NCBI GenBank assembly: GCA_946220865.1
Contig: CAMJYM010000017.1
Span: forward strand, 1 to 34,042
Direction of reading: 5' to 3'
Source of the DNA: an uncultured Clostridia bacterium
Lineage (GTDB): Bacteria > Bacillota > Clostridia > Saccharofermentanales > DTU023
Length of the DNA: 34,042 nt
Of the stretch, positions 24,192 through 32,366 are shown in pieces. Position 1 is the stretch's first letter. Each line of letters opens with the position of its first letter. Below the pieces are notes generated by a model that saw only the letters and a list, made by a program, of their open reading frames with translations, had not been told where the DNA came from and did no database searches. The position numbers were made by a program, and so were the translations under genes.

Positions 24192-25412
24192 ATGGCTAAG
24201 GTAATCCTGAAAAATGTTACGAAAGTCTACCCTTTTGGGGGCAGAGAAGAAAAGAAAATAACCAGGAAGAAGATGGAAAATCCAGACCGGGAAGCGCCTC
24301 AGCTGATGCACACAGACGACGGTGTGGTTGCGGTTCATGACTTTAATCTTGAAATCGAGGATAAAGAATTTGTCGTCCTGGTCGGACCCTCAGGCTGCGG
24401 AAAATCAACCACTCTGCGTATGATCGCCGGACTGGAAGAGATAACCGAGGGTGAGATTTTCATAGGGGGCAGTCTGGTAAATCGCGTTCCACCAAAAGAT
24501 CGCAATATCGCCATGGTTTTCCAGAACTATGCTCTCTATCCTCATATGACGGTTTATGAAAACATGGCCTTAGGCCTCAGCCTTCGCAAAGTAAATAAGG
24601 ATGAGATTGACAAAAAAGTGCGAGCTGCAGCCGAAATCCTGGATATTACCCCTTATCTTCACAGAAAACCCAGGGCATTATCAGGAGGCCAGCGTCAACG
24701 TGTAGCTATCGGACGGGCGATTGTGCGTGATCCGGCTGTGTTCCTCATGGATGAGCCTCTTTCCAACCTTGACGCCAATTTGCGCAATCTTATGCGCGCA
24801 GAGATTATTAAACTGCGCCAACGTATTCAGACAACGTTTGTCTATGTTACGCATGATCAGGTTGAAGCCATGACACTGGGAGATCGCATCGTCATCATGA
24901 AAGATGGTTTGATTCAGCAGGTCGGCAGTCCACAGCAGGTCTTTGACCAACCAAAGAACCTTTTTGTAGCTGGTTTTATTGGATCGCCGCAGATGAATTT
25001 TTTCGATGCAGGTTTGGAAAAAAGCAACGAACATTACACGCTGCTTGTACATGGACAGAAATTCCCTCTGAGCGATTCCCTGTCACAAAAACTGCAAGAA
25101 AACACTGTGAACAGTGGAGATATTATTTTGGGTATCCGCCCTGACCATCTTGTCCTCTGTGCTCAGGATGCTCCGCGACCACACATCGCTGCGCGCTTAG
25201 AAGTCAGTGAAATGATGGGTACATCAGTTCATCTTCACCTTTCTGTTGAAGGACATGAATATGTGCTTGTCCAGCAGACTTATTCTTTAGACAAAAATAC
25301 TCGCACAAGTTTTGTGACCGGAGAGAAGTTGCATTTTACTTTTAATGAAAATGTAATTCACCTATTCGACAAGAGAAGCAGAATGAATTTACTGCCATTC
25401 AATTGCAATTGA
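24192..25412 (+). CDS. Carbohydrate-type ABC importer ATPase (MsmX/UgpC/MalK family)
   Basis: ATPase of CUT1-type importers, 406 residues. It shows MAKVILKNVTKVYPFG, Walker A GPSGCGKST (about 65-73), the Q-loop NYALYPHMTVYENMA, signature LSGGQRQRV (about 162-170), Walker B VFLMDEPLSNLD, switch His VTHDQ, and a C-terminal regulatory domain with GIRPDHL. About 28 extra charged residues are inserted between strand 1 and the usual AVHDFNLEI, a feature also seen in some clostridial MsmX-like ATPases. It has its own promoter about 200 bp upstream. It is separated from the permease operon (25850-31065) by an AT-rich patch, so it may serve that transporter or be a shared ATPase. Confidence 0.93.
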   Translation: MAKVILKNVTKVYPFGGREEKKITRKKMENPDREAPQLMHTDDGVVAVHDFNLEIEDKEFVVLVGPSGCGKSTTLRMIAGLEEITEGEIFIGGSLVNRVPPKDRNIAMVFQNYALYPHMTVYENMALGLSLRKVNKDEIDKKVRAAAEILDITPYLHRKPRALSGGQRQRVAIGRAIVRDPAVFLMDEPLSNLDANLRNLMRAEIIKLRQRIQTTFVYVTHDQVEAMTLGDRIVIMKDGLIQQVGSPQQVFDQPKNLFVAGFIGSPQMNFFDAGLEKSNEHYTLLVHGQKFPLSDSLSQKLQENTVNSGDIILGIRPDHLVLCAQDAPRPHIAARLEVSEMMGTSVHLHLSVEGHEYVLVQQTYSLDKNTRTSFVTGEKLHFTFNENVIHLFDKRSRMNLLPFNCN

Positions 25413-25513
25413 TATATTAATAGAAGTATGATAGCGTAATAAGTTCCATTAATTTTCGTTTAGAATTGAGGCTGACAAATCATAATTAGCCCCAAATTAC
25501 ACTTGAGAAGCTT

Positions 25514-25540
25514 TTGAGAATGAGATAATGTTAATATAAG
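25514..25540 (+). promoter_or_regulatory. Weak candidate promoter in AT-rich gap
   Basis: TTGAGA (25514-25519), a 15-bp spacer and TATAAG (25535-25540), in the 195-bp gap 25413-25607. The stretch 25441-25620 is only about 30% GC by count, against 57% for a 60-base sample of the binding-protein gene (27241-27300). Confidence 0.3.
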
Positions 25541-25607
25541 CTATGTAACCAATTTCATTGTTTACCAGTTTTCATTTAATTTTTGCTGGCATATGAGGTG
25601 AAAAATA

Positions 25608-25826
25608 ATGTACACTTTTGGAAAGTCTACACAGAGTTGGCATAATGAACGTGCACAGACGGTGACTTTTGTTGTGACAGATGATTGTAATTTGCGTTGC
25701 AAATACTGCTACATCACCCATAAACAATCTGGAAATGTTTTATCACTTGATACAGCAAAAACTTTCATTAACCGTCTTCTAAAGACTGATGAATTGAAAT
25801 ATGCTGAATTTCGACTGACATATTAA
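25608..25826 (+). pseudogene. Truncated radical-SAM peptide maturase-like protein
   Basis: Only 72 codons survive, beginning at an ATG preceded by TGAGGTG. Residues about 19-40 read TVTFVVTDDCNLRCKYCY, where the CxxxCxxC motif would hold the [4Fe-4S] cluster that binds S-adenosylmethionine. The following ITHKQSGNVLSLDTAKTF resembles the start of radical-SAM peptide maturases, including those paired with CXXX-repeat targets. Intact members run to several hundred residues; here the frame stops 72 codons in, just where a GGEP-type segment would be expected. A partial (beta/alpha) barrel cannot be active. It is AT-rich, unlike its neighbours, and is followed after 23 bp by the binding-protein gene, so a deletion probably fused foreign DNA here. 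Confidence 0.7.
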
Positions 25827-25849
25827 TAAAGAACTAGAAGGAGTATTGC

Positions 25850-28096
25850 ATGAAATCAAAGATGTTGACATTCGTCCTTTCCTTCTCACTGCTAATAAGC
25901 ATTTTCCCATCACACACTGCCTTAGCGGAAGAGGTAATGGATTTTTACTTTACTGAGCAAGAACTTGAAGACGTACCACGAAGTTCTGGTATTGAAAGTT
26001 CACTGTTCTATTATCAGGGTCAGGTGGCAAGGCTCGTCCATGAGGATTCCTACTTTATACAGTCCCTGGAAGACGGTGAAAGACTGGAAAAACTTGCCTT
26101 CCGACAGGAAGATTTATTCTCCGGGGAGCTCATGCAGACCAGTGCACATTTCTATTATGAGCAGAAGCACTGGTTTGTGTTTGCGGATCCCGAGAAAAAA
26201 GAAGTGAGCGTTCGTTGCGCGAACGAAAAAGGTGAACTGGATGATCCCATTGTCTTGCATGATTTTGCAGGGCAATTTTCTGAATTCGGGATCACTCTTC
26301 GCCGTGCCGCTGCCGACAAAAATGCGATTTTTCTTTATGCCGAGACGGATACACAACCGAGCCTATTTGTTTATGATTGGTCAGGAAATCTTCGTGCCAC
26401 CTACGCAAGTACAAATGGTTTTGATATCGACGGGAAGGGACGATTCATCTATTCACAGGCACCGACAGAAGGTGAGCATTACGGTTTGTTCTGTGCCAGT
26501 TCTGAAGATCTGAAGGATTTATTTCAGAATAAAAAGCTGTCACATGGTGCTATCCCGCGCTACAGTTTTGATCAGGAAAAACTGTACTTTCTGGATAGCG
26601 ACCGGAAATTACATACTCTCAGCTCTGAAACGGGCAAAGAACTGGGTGAGCCCTATGCGTTCAACGAAGACAGCAACTACCTGGAAGAACTTCATTTGAT
26701 AACGGATATGCTGCCGGCCAAAGACAATACGCTCTATTTCAATTTTCTCCACATTAATGGCGAGAATGCTGAGGAATACCCCGGCGCCATCATGAACCGC
26801 TTAGTGGCTTATGAAAGAGGAGAAGGTGCGCGAGAGGAGAGGGAAGTCACTTTGGTGCTTACGGCACCTTACCGCACCGACTTCATGATGGAGGCGATCC
26901 AGCGCTATGAGAAACAATATCCTGAAGAGCATGTTTTGTACGACTATGCCTACAATACCCAGGAACAATATCTGAATCATACGGAAGAGTACGGTGAAAA
27001 ATTAGCGCTTAGCATCATCGCAGGAGATATCGGCGACATTGTGAAGACGGGTGGCGCTCATCTGGCATTCAGGAACCTGGCAGTGACGGATGTTTTTTAC
27101 CCGCTGGGCGAGTGGCTGAAGAATAACAGCCATTATGATCAGCTCAATCCTGCAGTTCTGCAGGGACTGAACATTGGCGGAGAAATCCGCGGCCTGCCGG
27201 TATTCTATATGTTTAACCAGTACGAGTGGAACGAGGAGCTTGCGAAACAGCTGGGTCTGGAAGTTGACACCGAAGATCTGAGCTGGTCGGAGGTCCTGCA
27301 TCTCCTACCAATCCTGGAAGAAAAAGCTCCGGATCATCACCTCTTAGCGTTTGAAACTGCGGGGGTCTCTCCCTGGATGAGCATGGGTGTTGATTTACTC
27401 ATCGTCAATATGCCCGACCTGATCGACTTTGAGAACCAGACCTTCGATCTGAATCAGGACTGGTTTAAGGATTTACTCAAACAGTTTAAAAAAGCCTCGT
27501 TCTCGGACAATCTTGTGGCCAAAAACATCGAATATGATCTGCAGGATCGTTTGCAGGGCGCTTTGCTGCGTCCCTGGACGAGTATGGATCGCATTCTGAG
27601 AGACGGCCAGGCTGACTTTGTCTCATATAACCTGGAGCATGCTTCTCGGATGATCCCCATGATCCGCGGTGAACAAAATCCGAACCGCATTGCCTACAGC
27701 AATTATATGTATTCTGTCAATGCTCGCAGCGAGCGGATTGACAGCGCGTTGAAATTTCTGGATTTCCTTCTGAATCCCGAAGTTCAAAGTTTGGATCTCA
27801 CGACCAGAACGGTTCCTCTCAATCAGGATGCGCTGCGGATGATGCTGGATAACGCGGAGCAGGAGAATACGGTGGCTTCTTTCCATAGTGAGAACGAGGA
27901 ACTTGTGAGCAGGAAGCTCAGGGAGTACCGCGAAGCGTTTGAAAAGCATGCCAGCCTTGTAGATTACCTCTACGATTTGGACTATCTGAAACAAGACATC
28001 ATGGAACCGATAGAGCGTTATATGAGGAATGAGATCGATTTGGATGAAGCCATCCAGATTGCGGAGGACAACGTCACTGTCAGGATTTTTGAGTAG
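25850..28096 (+). CDS. Extracellular solute-binding protein with large N-terminal extension
   Basis: Likely the substrate-recognition subunit of the adjacent transporter. The 748-residue product has a Sec signal peptide (about 1-26, cleavage after HTALA) with no lipobox Cys. Residues about 30-320 form a beta-rich region with recurring hydrophobic-aromatic strands (SSLFYYQGQVARLV, HFYYEQKHWFVFAD, NAIFLYAETD, PSLFVYDWSGNL, EKLYFLDSDRKLHTL), probably a beta-propeller. From about 328 (VTLVLTAPYRTDFMMEAIQRYEKQYPE) to the end it is a family 1 solute-binding domain, with DIVKTGG, GLPVFYMFNQYEWNE and ALKFLDFLLNPEVQ. Typical family members have only the second part, about 400-450 residues, and are lipidated. 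An AGAAGGAG site precedes the ATG. First gene of a four-gene operon. Confidence 0.88.
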   Translation: MKSKMLTFVLSFSLLISIFPSHTALAEEVMDFYFTEQELEDVPRSSGIESSLFYYQGQVARLVHEDSYFIQSLEDGERLEKLAFRQEDLFSGELMQTSAHFYYEQKHWFVFADPEKKEVSVRCANEKGELDDPIVLHDFAGQFSEFGITLRRAAADKNAIFLYAETDTQPSLFVYDWSGNLRATYASTNGFDIDGKGRFIYSQAPTEGEHYGLFCASSEDLKDLFQNKKLSHGAIPRYSFDQEKLYFLDSDRKLHTLSSETGKELGEPYAFNEDSNYLEELHLITDMLPAKDNTLYFNFLHINGENAEEYPGAIMNRLVAYERGEGAREEREVTLVLTAPYRTDFMMEAIQRYEKQYPEEHVLYDYAYNTQEQYLNHTEEYGEKLALSIIAGDIGDIVKTGGAHLAFRNLAVTDVFYPLGEWLKNNSHYDQLNPAVLQGLNIGGEIRGLPVFYMFNQYEWNEELAKQLGLEVDTEDLSWSEVLHLLPILEEKAPDHHLLAFETAGVSPWMSMGVDLLIVNMPDLIDFENQTFDLNQDWFKDLLKQFKKASFSDNLVAKNIEYDLQDRLQGALLRPWTSMDRILRDGQADFVSYNLEHASRMIPMIRGEQNPNRIAYSNYMYSVNARSERIDSALKFLDFLLNPEVQSLDLTTRTVPLNQDALRMMLDNAEQENTVASFHSENEELVSRKLREYREAFEKHASLVDYLYDLDYLKQDIMEPIERYMRNEIDLDEAIQIAEDNVTVRIFE

Positions 28097-28123
28097 GATG
28101 AAAAGGGCAAAAAGGTGTGCGAC

Positions 28124-28960
28124 ATGAAAGGGCGAAGACGGTACGGATTCTACTTTGTCCTTCCCGGTCTGTTCGGGCTGATCGTATTTTTCTTTGTACC
28201 GTTCGTGATCAGTCTCTACTATGCTCTTACCAAAGGGATCGCCAAGGTTCATTTTGTCGGTTTACAGAATTTTCGTGAGCTTTTGAAGAATCCCGCTTTC
28301 AAATTGGCCGGAAAAAACACGATGCTTTTCATCCTGATCGGAGTGCCCATCATTACTTTTATCTCTCTGTTTCTGAGTTTACTGATGGAAAATAAGCTGT
28401 ATAAGTTCCCTCGATGGGCGATGCTGTCGCCCATGATCGTCCCGGTCGCGTCCGGCATTATGGGTTGGCAGGGGGTTCTTGGGAGAACAGGTCTGGTGAA
28501 TCAGATTCTTCCCTTTCTTGGTGTGGAACAACAGGATTTCTTTTCAGATTCCTGGGCGATGAGTACGGTCATGTTCATTTTCATCATCAAGAATATTGGC
28601 TTTATGTGTATCATTTTCAGCGGAAAACTCTCCACGCTTGAACGCGAGTATAAAGAAGTGTTCCTTCTGGAATCAAGCTCCTATATGAAGTATTTCTGGA
28701 GGGTGATCGTTCCTTTGCTTTCTCCGACGATCTTCTTCGTCTTTATCATGGGCAGTGTCCATTCCTTTCAGATCTTTCGCGAAGTCTACGCTCTCTATGG
28801 TGTCAAACCGCCTCAGAGTCTGTATTTACTGCAGCACTTTATGAACAACAACTTCTATAAACTCAATTATCAGCGGCTCAGTACTGCGGCCTTCATTTTG
28901 ATCATTGTAATTTCCGTTATGCTGATTGGTTTTCAACGAGTCAGCGAAACCAGGATTTGA
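28124..28960 (+). CDS. Sugar-type ABC permease, MalF/UgpA-like
   Basis: Membrane subunit of 278 residues with six helices. It starts with YGFYFVLPGLFGLIVFFFVPF, a typical opening of CUT1 permeases. The ATPase-contact loop EYKEVFLLESSSYMKYFWRVIVPLLSP (about 178-204) fits the EAA motif but is degenerate: the usual Glu-Ala-Ala and Asp-Gly-Ala residues are largely replaced. The ATG at 28124 was preferred over the in-frame GTG at 28115, because the AAAAGG ribosome site sits 9 bases from the ATG and overlaps the GTG. It lies 27 bp after the binding-protein gene and 9 bp before the second permease, so the three are clearly one operon. Confidence 0.9.
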   Translation: MKGRRRYGFYFVLPGLFGLIVFFFVPFVISLYYALTKGIAKVHFVGLQNFRELLKNPAFKLAGKNTMLFILIGVPIITFISLFLSLLMENKLYKFPRWAMLSPMIVPVASGIMGWQGVLGRTGLVNQILPFLGVEQQDFFSDSWAMSTVMFIFIIKNIGFMCIIFSGKLSTLEREYKEVFLLESSSYMKYFWRVIVPLLSPTIFFVFIMGSVHSFQIFREVYALYGVKPPQSLYLLQHFMNNNFYKLNYQRLSTAAFILIIVISVMLIGFQRVSETRI

Positions 28961-28969
28961 GGTGCGGTT

Positions 28970-30229
28970 ATGTGGGAGCGCGGTTTGCTGCATAAAGTTG
29001 TTATTAATTTTATCGTTTACGTCGTTGCGATCATCTGTATCTTGCCCTTGGTCATGGTGGTCGTTTACTCATTGACAAACCCGATGGAGGGTGGGGTAAG
29101 TTTTTTGCAATATGCGCGGGTACTTCTACAGACTCCCGATTTCTTTCAGGGTTTCTGGAATTCGTGTCTCTATACCTGCGTAATTCTGGCCTTCAATATC
29201 CCGCTTTCACTGCTTGCCGCATACGGCTTCAGTTATTTCCGTTGGAAAGGTCGCAAAGCACTTTTCTGGCTTTACATCGTCCTGATGCTGCTACCCTTTC
29301 AGGCGACCATTGTGGCGCAGTACATCACCTTGAGATTTTTGCGCATGCTCATGCATCCTCTTGCCGTTATTCTGCCGAATATCTTCGGAACATTCGGAAC
29401 CATCCTTGTCTCACAGAATATGCTGGGGAACAGTCAGGAAACACTGGAGGCAGGAAGAATTGACGGTTGTAGTGAATGGCGGCTCTTTATCCGTATTGTC
29501 CTGCCCGCTTTGCGCTCGGTTATTACGGCGCTGATGGTTCTGACCTTTATCAATAGCTGGTCGATGGTGGAACAACCCCTTGTCTTCCTGGAAGATATCC
29601 TGACCATGCCGCTCTCAGTTACACTGCAGACCAATGCTCGCTTTCGCCCGATTGCCTTTGCATGCGGTGTCCTTTTCAGTGTTCTCCCGATTCTTCTGTA
29701 CCAGTACTCTTACGAAGATCTGGTTCTGGGGATCAGGCTAAGCGGCCCGGTGAAAAGAAACGAAGAAAATGAAGCCTACCGGGAACCGAAAAGCAATAAA
29801 CAGAAGGTTTTCAAAGCGATTCTCGTCTTTTTCCTTCTCATGTCTACCTTTACGCTGCTGACCCAGAAAGTGGAGCATCTGATGACTCCCGGCGTAATGA
29901 CAGTTAAAGCGGACAGCGCCGAGATCAAAGAAGATCCCTATGATCAGAAAAGTGAGTCTTTGGGATTCTATCAAAAAGTGGTTCCCTGCGAGTGTCTCCA
30001 CTATGAGGGGGCTGACTGCGTGATCTATGTGCTGGCAGAGGAAAAGTCAGCGCGTAAACGCATTGAAGTGATACGGGTCGCAGTCAGGGTTGAGGCTCAA
30101 AATACTGAAAGTGCAGCGGTTACAGGCGGATTTTCAGGGGAAGACCTCATTGTACAGTACACCAACCGGCCCTTGCGTGAAGGCATGTTTGTCCGTGTCC
30201 TGGAAGATGGAGGCCATGAGGAACCATGA
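28970..30229 (+). CDS. MalG-type ABC permease fused to membrane-fusion-protein-like domain
   Basis: Residues about 1-258 form a normal CUT1 permease of six helices with a good EAA loop, ETLEAGRIDGCSEWRLFIRIVLP (about 157-180). Family members usually stop near residue 280. Here the protein continues with a charged linker, an extra helix (about 279-298, KAILVFFLLMSTFTLLTQ) and an extracytoplasmic domain (about 300-419). That domain ends in VIYVLAEEKSARKRIEVIRVAV, AAVTGGFSGEDLIVQY and RPLREGMFVRV. This resembles the C-terminal part of HlyD/RND-type membrane fusion proteins (VYVV..., V-x-V, SGL-x-x-GD-x-VV, PL-x-x-G-x-x-V-x-V). The similarity is by eye. The stop overlaps the next ATG (ATGA). A GAGGTG site precedes the start. 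Confidence 0.85.
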   Translation: MWERGLLHKVVINFIVYVVAIICILPLVMVVVYSLTNPMEGGVSFLQYARVLLQTPDFFQGFWNSCLYTCVILAFNIPLSLLAAYGFSYFRWKGRKALFWLYIVLMLLPFQATIVAQYITLRFLRMLMHPLAVILPNIFGTFGTILVSQNMLGNSQETLEAGRIDGCSEWRLFIRIVLPALRSVITALMVLTFINSWSMVEQPLVFLEDILTMPLSVTLQTNARFRPIAFACGVLFSVLPILLYQYSYEDLVLGIRLSGPVKRNEENEAYREPKSNKQKVFKAILVFFLLMSTFTLLTQKVEHLMTPGVMTVKADSAEIKEDPYDQKSESLGFYQKVVPCECLHYEGADCVIYVLAEEKSARKRIEVIRVAVRVEAQNTESAAVTGGFSGEDLIVQYTNRPLREGMFVRVLEDGGHEEP

Positions 30230-31065
30230 AAAAGAGGATGCTTTTTGTGGCCATTTTTCTCATACTTCTCCTTGGCGGGATTTTGTTCTTGATGCTGAGG
30301 GATATACAAAGGATAGAACCTCTTGCCGGAACGGTAGAACTCTATTTAGAGGGTGTCCAGGAAGGCCTTGCCGAGAGGGCAGTTATTGTCATTAATGACA
30401 GTGATCTTGTACAAGAAAATTTCCTGAATCCTTTTGAAAGTTCTGACATTGCATCTGATGGTCTTGTGATGCGCGCACTAAGGATCCCCGATCACGAGAC
30501 GCCTTTTTTCAAAATAAAACTGACTGAAATGCTGAAGAGCAAACTCCCCGAGATGGATTTGGACAGCCTTAAAATAATGGACTACCGGGAGTGCGCGAGT
30601 ATCCTCAGCCAGTTTCCGCGCGGACTGATCTGGTTAAGTGAAATTCTTCTTTTCGCGCTTCTTGTTATTGTGATCGTGCGCAAGAGCATTCATTTCCACA
30701 ACTGGTTCAAGGAAGAGCATAAACATTATTATTTTGAAGAAGTGGTCCGGAATAAAAAGAATGCAATCTTAAGGAAAATAGGCGTTCTCCTTTTTCTCTT
30801 TCTCCCTTCGGTCTATCTCTTAAATCGAATCATCGACTTTCAGTTCGATATTCCGGGAGAACTCCTGCCTCCCCTTGATATTTTTGACCTTGCCTTTTAT
30901 CTTGAACAAGCCGGAAGTCGAGTTCAGCAGCCTAGCCCCGATGGAGCTGAGTTCAATCAGCTCTTATCTCGCTGTGAGATCCTGAGTGTCCTCTACATGG
31001 TGTTGTTGATCTTAGTATTTATCTTCCTGATGACTCAGCTTCGAAAGATTGGAAGGAGGGTGTAA
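30226..31065 (+). CDS. Transporter-associated membrane protein, unknown
   Basis: I do not recognise the family. The 279-residue product has an N-terminal helix (about 5-22), an extracytoplasmic segment of about 110 residues (mixed alpha/beta, with VELYLEGVQEG and RAVIVINDSD), a second helix (about 132-152), a Lys/His-rich cytoplasmic loop, a third helix (about 187-204), a 50-residue outer loop and a fourth helix (about 257-275). The ATG overlaps the stop of the fusion permease, so the two are made together and are probable partners. It could be an accessory transporter subunit or a fourth membrane component. No terminator is seen in the 93 bp after it. Confidence 0.75.
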   Translation: MKKRMLFVAIFLILLLGGILFLMLRDIQRIEPLAGTVELYLEGVQEGLAERAVIVINDSDLVQENFLNPFESSDIASDGLVMRALRIPDHETPFFKIKLTEMLKSKLPEMDLDSLKIMDYRECASILSQFPRGLIWLSEILLFALLVIVIVRKSIHFHNWFKEEHKHYYFEEVVRNKKNAILRKIGVLLFLFLPSVYLLNRIIDFQFDIPGELLPPLDIFDLAFYLEQAGSRVQQPSPDGAEFNQLLSRCEILSVLYMVLLILVFIFLMTQLRKIGRRV

Positions 31066-31109
31066 CACCAATCGAATTGAGCTTGCCAATCCAAGGGCCG
31101 TGCGCCATA

Positions 31110-31126
31110 ATTAGCTAGCAGCTAAT
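31110..31126. promoter_or_regulatory. Palindromic operator candidate before XRE gene
   Basis: ATTAGCT-AGC-AGCTAAT has perfect 7-bp arms, 33 bp upstream of the XRE regulator. A further GCTAA half-site lies at 31128-31132. The same TTAGC/GCTAA sequence recurs near the second palindrome at 32367-32388. Confidence 0.55.
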
Positions 31127-31158
31127 CGCTAACTGTACATGTAAGTAAGGAGAAACAA

Positions 31159-31539
31159 ATGAATACTGAAGTGAAATTCTCGGATTTTATCCGGTCAAGG
31201 AGAAAGGAACTGGATCTTATGCTACGTGAAGTAGCCGATGCCATTGGTGTGACTCCCCCTTACTTAACAGACTTAGAGAAAGGAAGGAGAGCAGCACCGG
31301 ACAATACTGAAATTTTAAGCAAACTCGCGGTCGTTTTAAGACTCGATCAGAATGGGCTGGATATGTTGTATGACCTTGTCGCCCAGGAAAGGGATTCGGT
31401 CGCACCGGATATTCCGCAGTACATTAAGAGCCTTCCTATGGCTCAAACAGCCCTCAGGAAAGCCAGGAATGCTGGTAAGCAAGATGATTTTTGGCGAACC
31501 ATCGTAGAAAATTTGGATAAAGAAGGAAACGAAAGGTAA
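31159..31539 (+). CDS. XRE-family transcriptional repressor
   Basis: A 126-residue DNA-binding protein. Residues about 8-65 form a Cro/CI-type helix-turn-helix (FIRSRRKELDLMLREVADAIGVTPPYLTDLEKGRR), with the recognition helix around TPPYLTDLEKG. The C-terminal half is helical and polar, perhaps for dimerisation. It is followed after three bases by an ImmA/IrrE-type peptidase gene, the usual partner that cleaves such repressors on mobile elements. A palindrome just upstream is a likely autoregulatory site. AAGGAG precedes the ATG. Confidence 0.88.
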   Translation: MNTEVKFSDFIRSRRKELDLMLREVADAIGVTPPYLTDLEKGRRAAPDNTEILSKLAVVLRLDQNGLDMLYDLVAQERDSVAPDIPQYIKSLPMAQTALRKARNAGKQDDFWRTIVENLDKEGNER

Positions 31540-31542
31540 GAC

Positions 31543-32343
31543 ATGCAGAGTGATTTGATTCTAGGCTATGGTTTGAGGAAGATGATTCCCCGCTTTAGCA
31601 AAAGACAGTTAGATGATATTGCCGAAGCTTTCGTTGAGGCTTTTTACCCTGAGGCTTTTGAGACAACAACCTACATAGACATGGATGTGGTGTATGAGCG
31701 ACTTGGCCTTAATCTGGAGATTATTCAGGTGAATGAAGATTTTGAGCGAGAAGGCGTTTTTGGAATGTGTTGCTTCACGCATGGACTTGTTCATATCTTT
31801 GATCCAGTAGATGAATTTATCGACTATGAAGTCGAACCGGGGACAGTCCTCATTGATCCCAATAGCTATCTGGTTCGAAACGAAGGCTGCTTCAATAACA
31901 CAAAAGCGCACGAAGCCGTCCACTGGGTTTTCCACCGTGGTTATTAGTCCATCCAACCTGTTGAAGAAGAGGAAGCAGCATTAGTTGCCTGTCGTGACAA
32001 AAGGGTACAGAGCACCGAGCCAAAACGATGGGGCAATGATGATTTTGCTGAATGGCAAGCCAACAGCCTCGCCCCTCGGATCCTGATGCCGAAAACTTCG
32101 TTTCAGTTGGTGACAGAACAATGCAAACGTAGCATCCAAAGAGATGATATCAGCCTCAGAGTATTGGCCAACATGGCCATTAAAACCGGAGGCGCGCGTC
32201 CTTTAGACTGGCTTGTCGCCATGTTCGCAGATTTCTACCACGTTTCGAAGCAGTCCGCCCTCCTGCGGCTCCGCGACTTGGGCGATCCTTGGTATGAAGA
32301 GCGAGAAGATAAAGAACTGGCCTTTGATGCAATCATTCGCTAA
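31543..32343 (+). pseudogene. ImmA/IrrE metallopeptidase interrupted by in-frame TAG
   Basis: One frame runs from the ATG at 31543 to the TAA at 32341-32343 (266 codons) and is broken only by TAG at 31945-31947. The first part carries the zinc motif HEAVH (about 123-127) and ends VFHRGY. The part after the stop continues the same protein with SIQPVEEEEAALVACR, then DDFAEWQANSLAPRILMP, the conserved EWQAN/LMP region of ImmA-type peptidases. A separate translation could start at the ATG at 32086, but it would lack the active site. Partner of the XRE repressor, whose stop is three bases upstream. Other genes here end in TAG, so recoding is unlikely; a recent nonsense mutation fits best. Confidence 0.85.
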
Positions 32344-32366
32344 AAGGCTAAATTTTTAACTTGTAG

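Noticed and set aside
31945..31947. Pyrrolysine or other recoding at the TAG codon
   Set aside because: Several genes here end with TAG (for example at 5552, 10708 and 28094), so TAG works as a stop.
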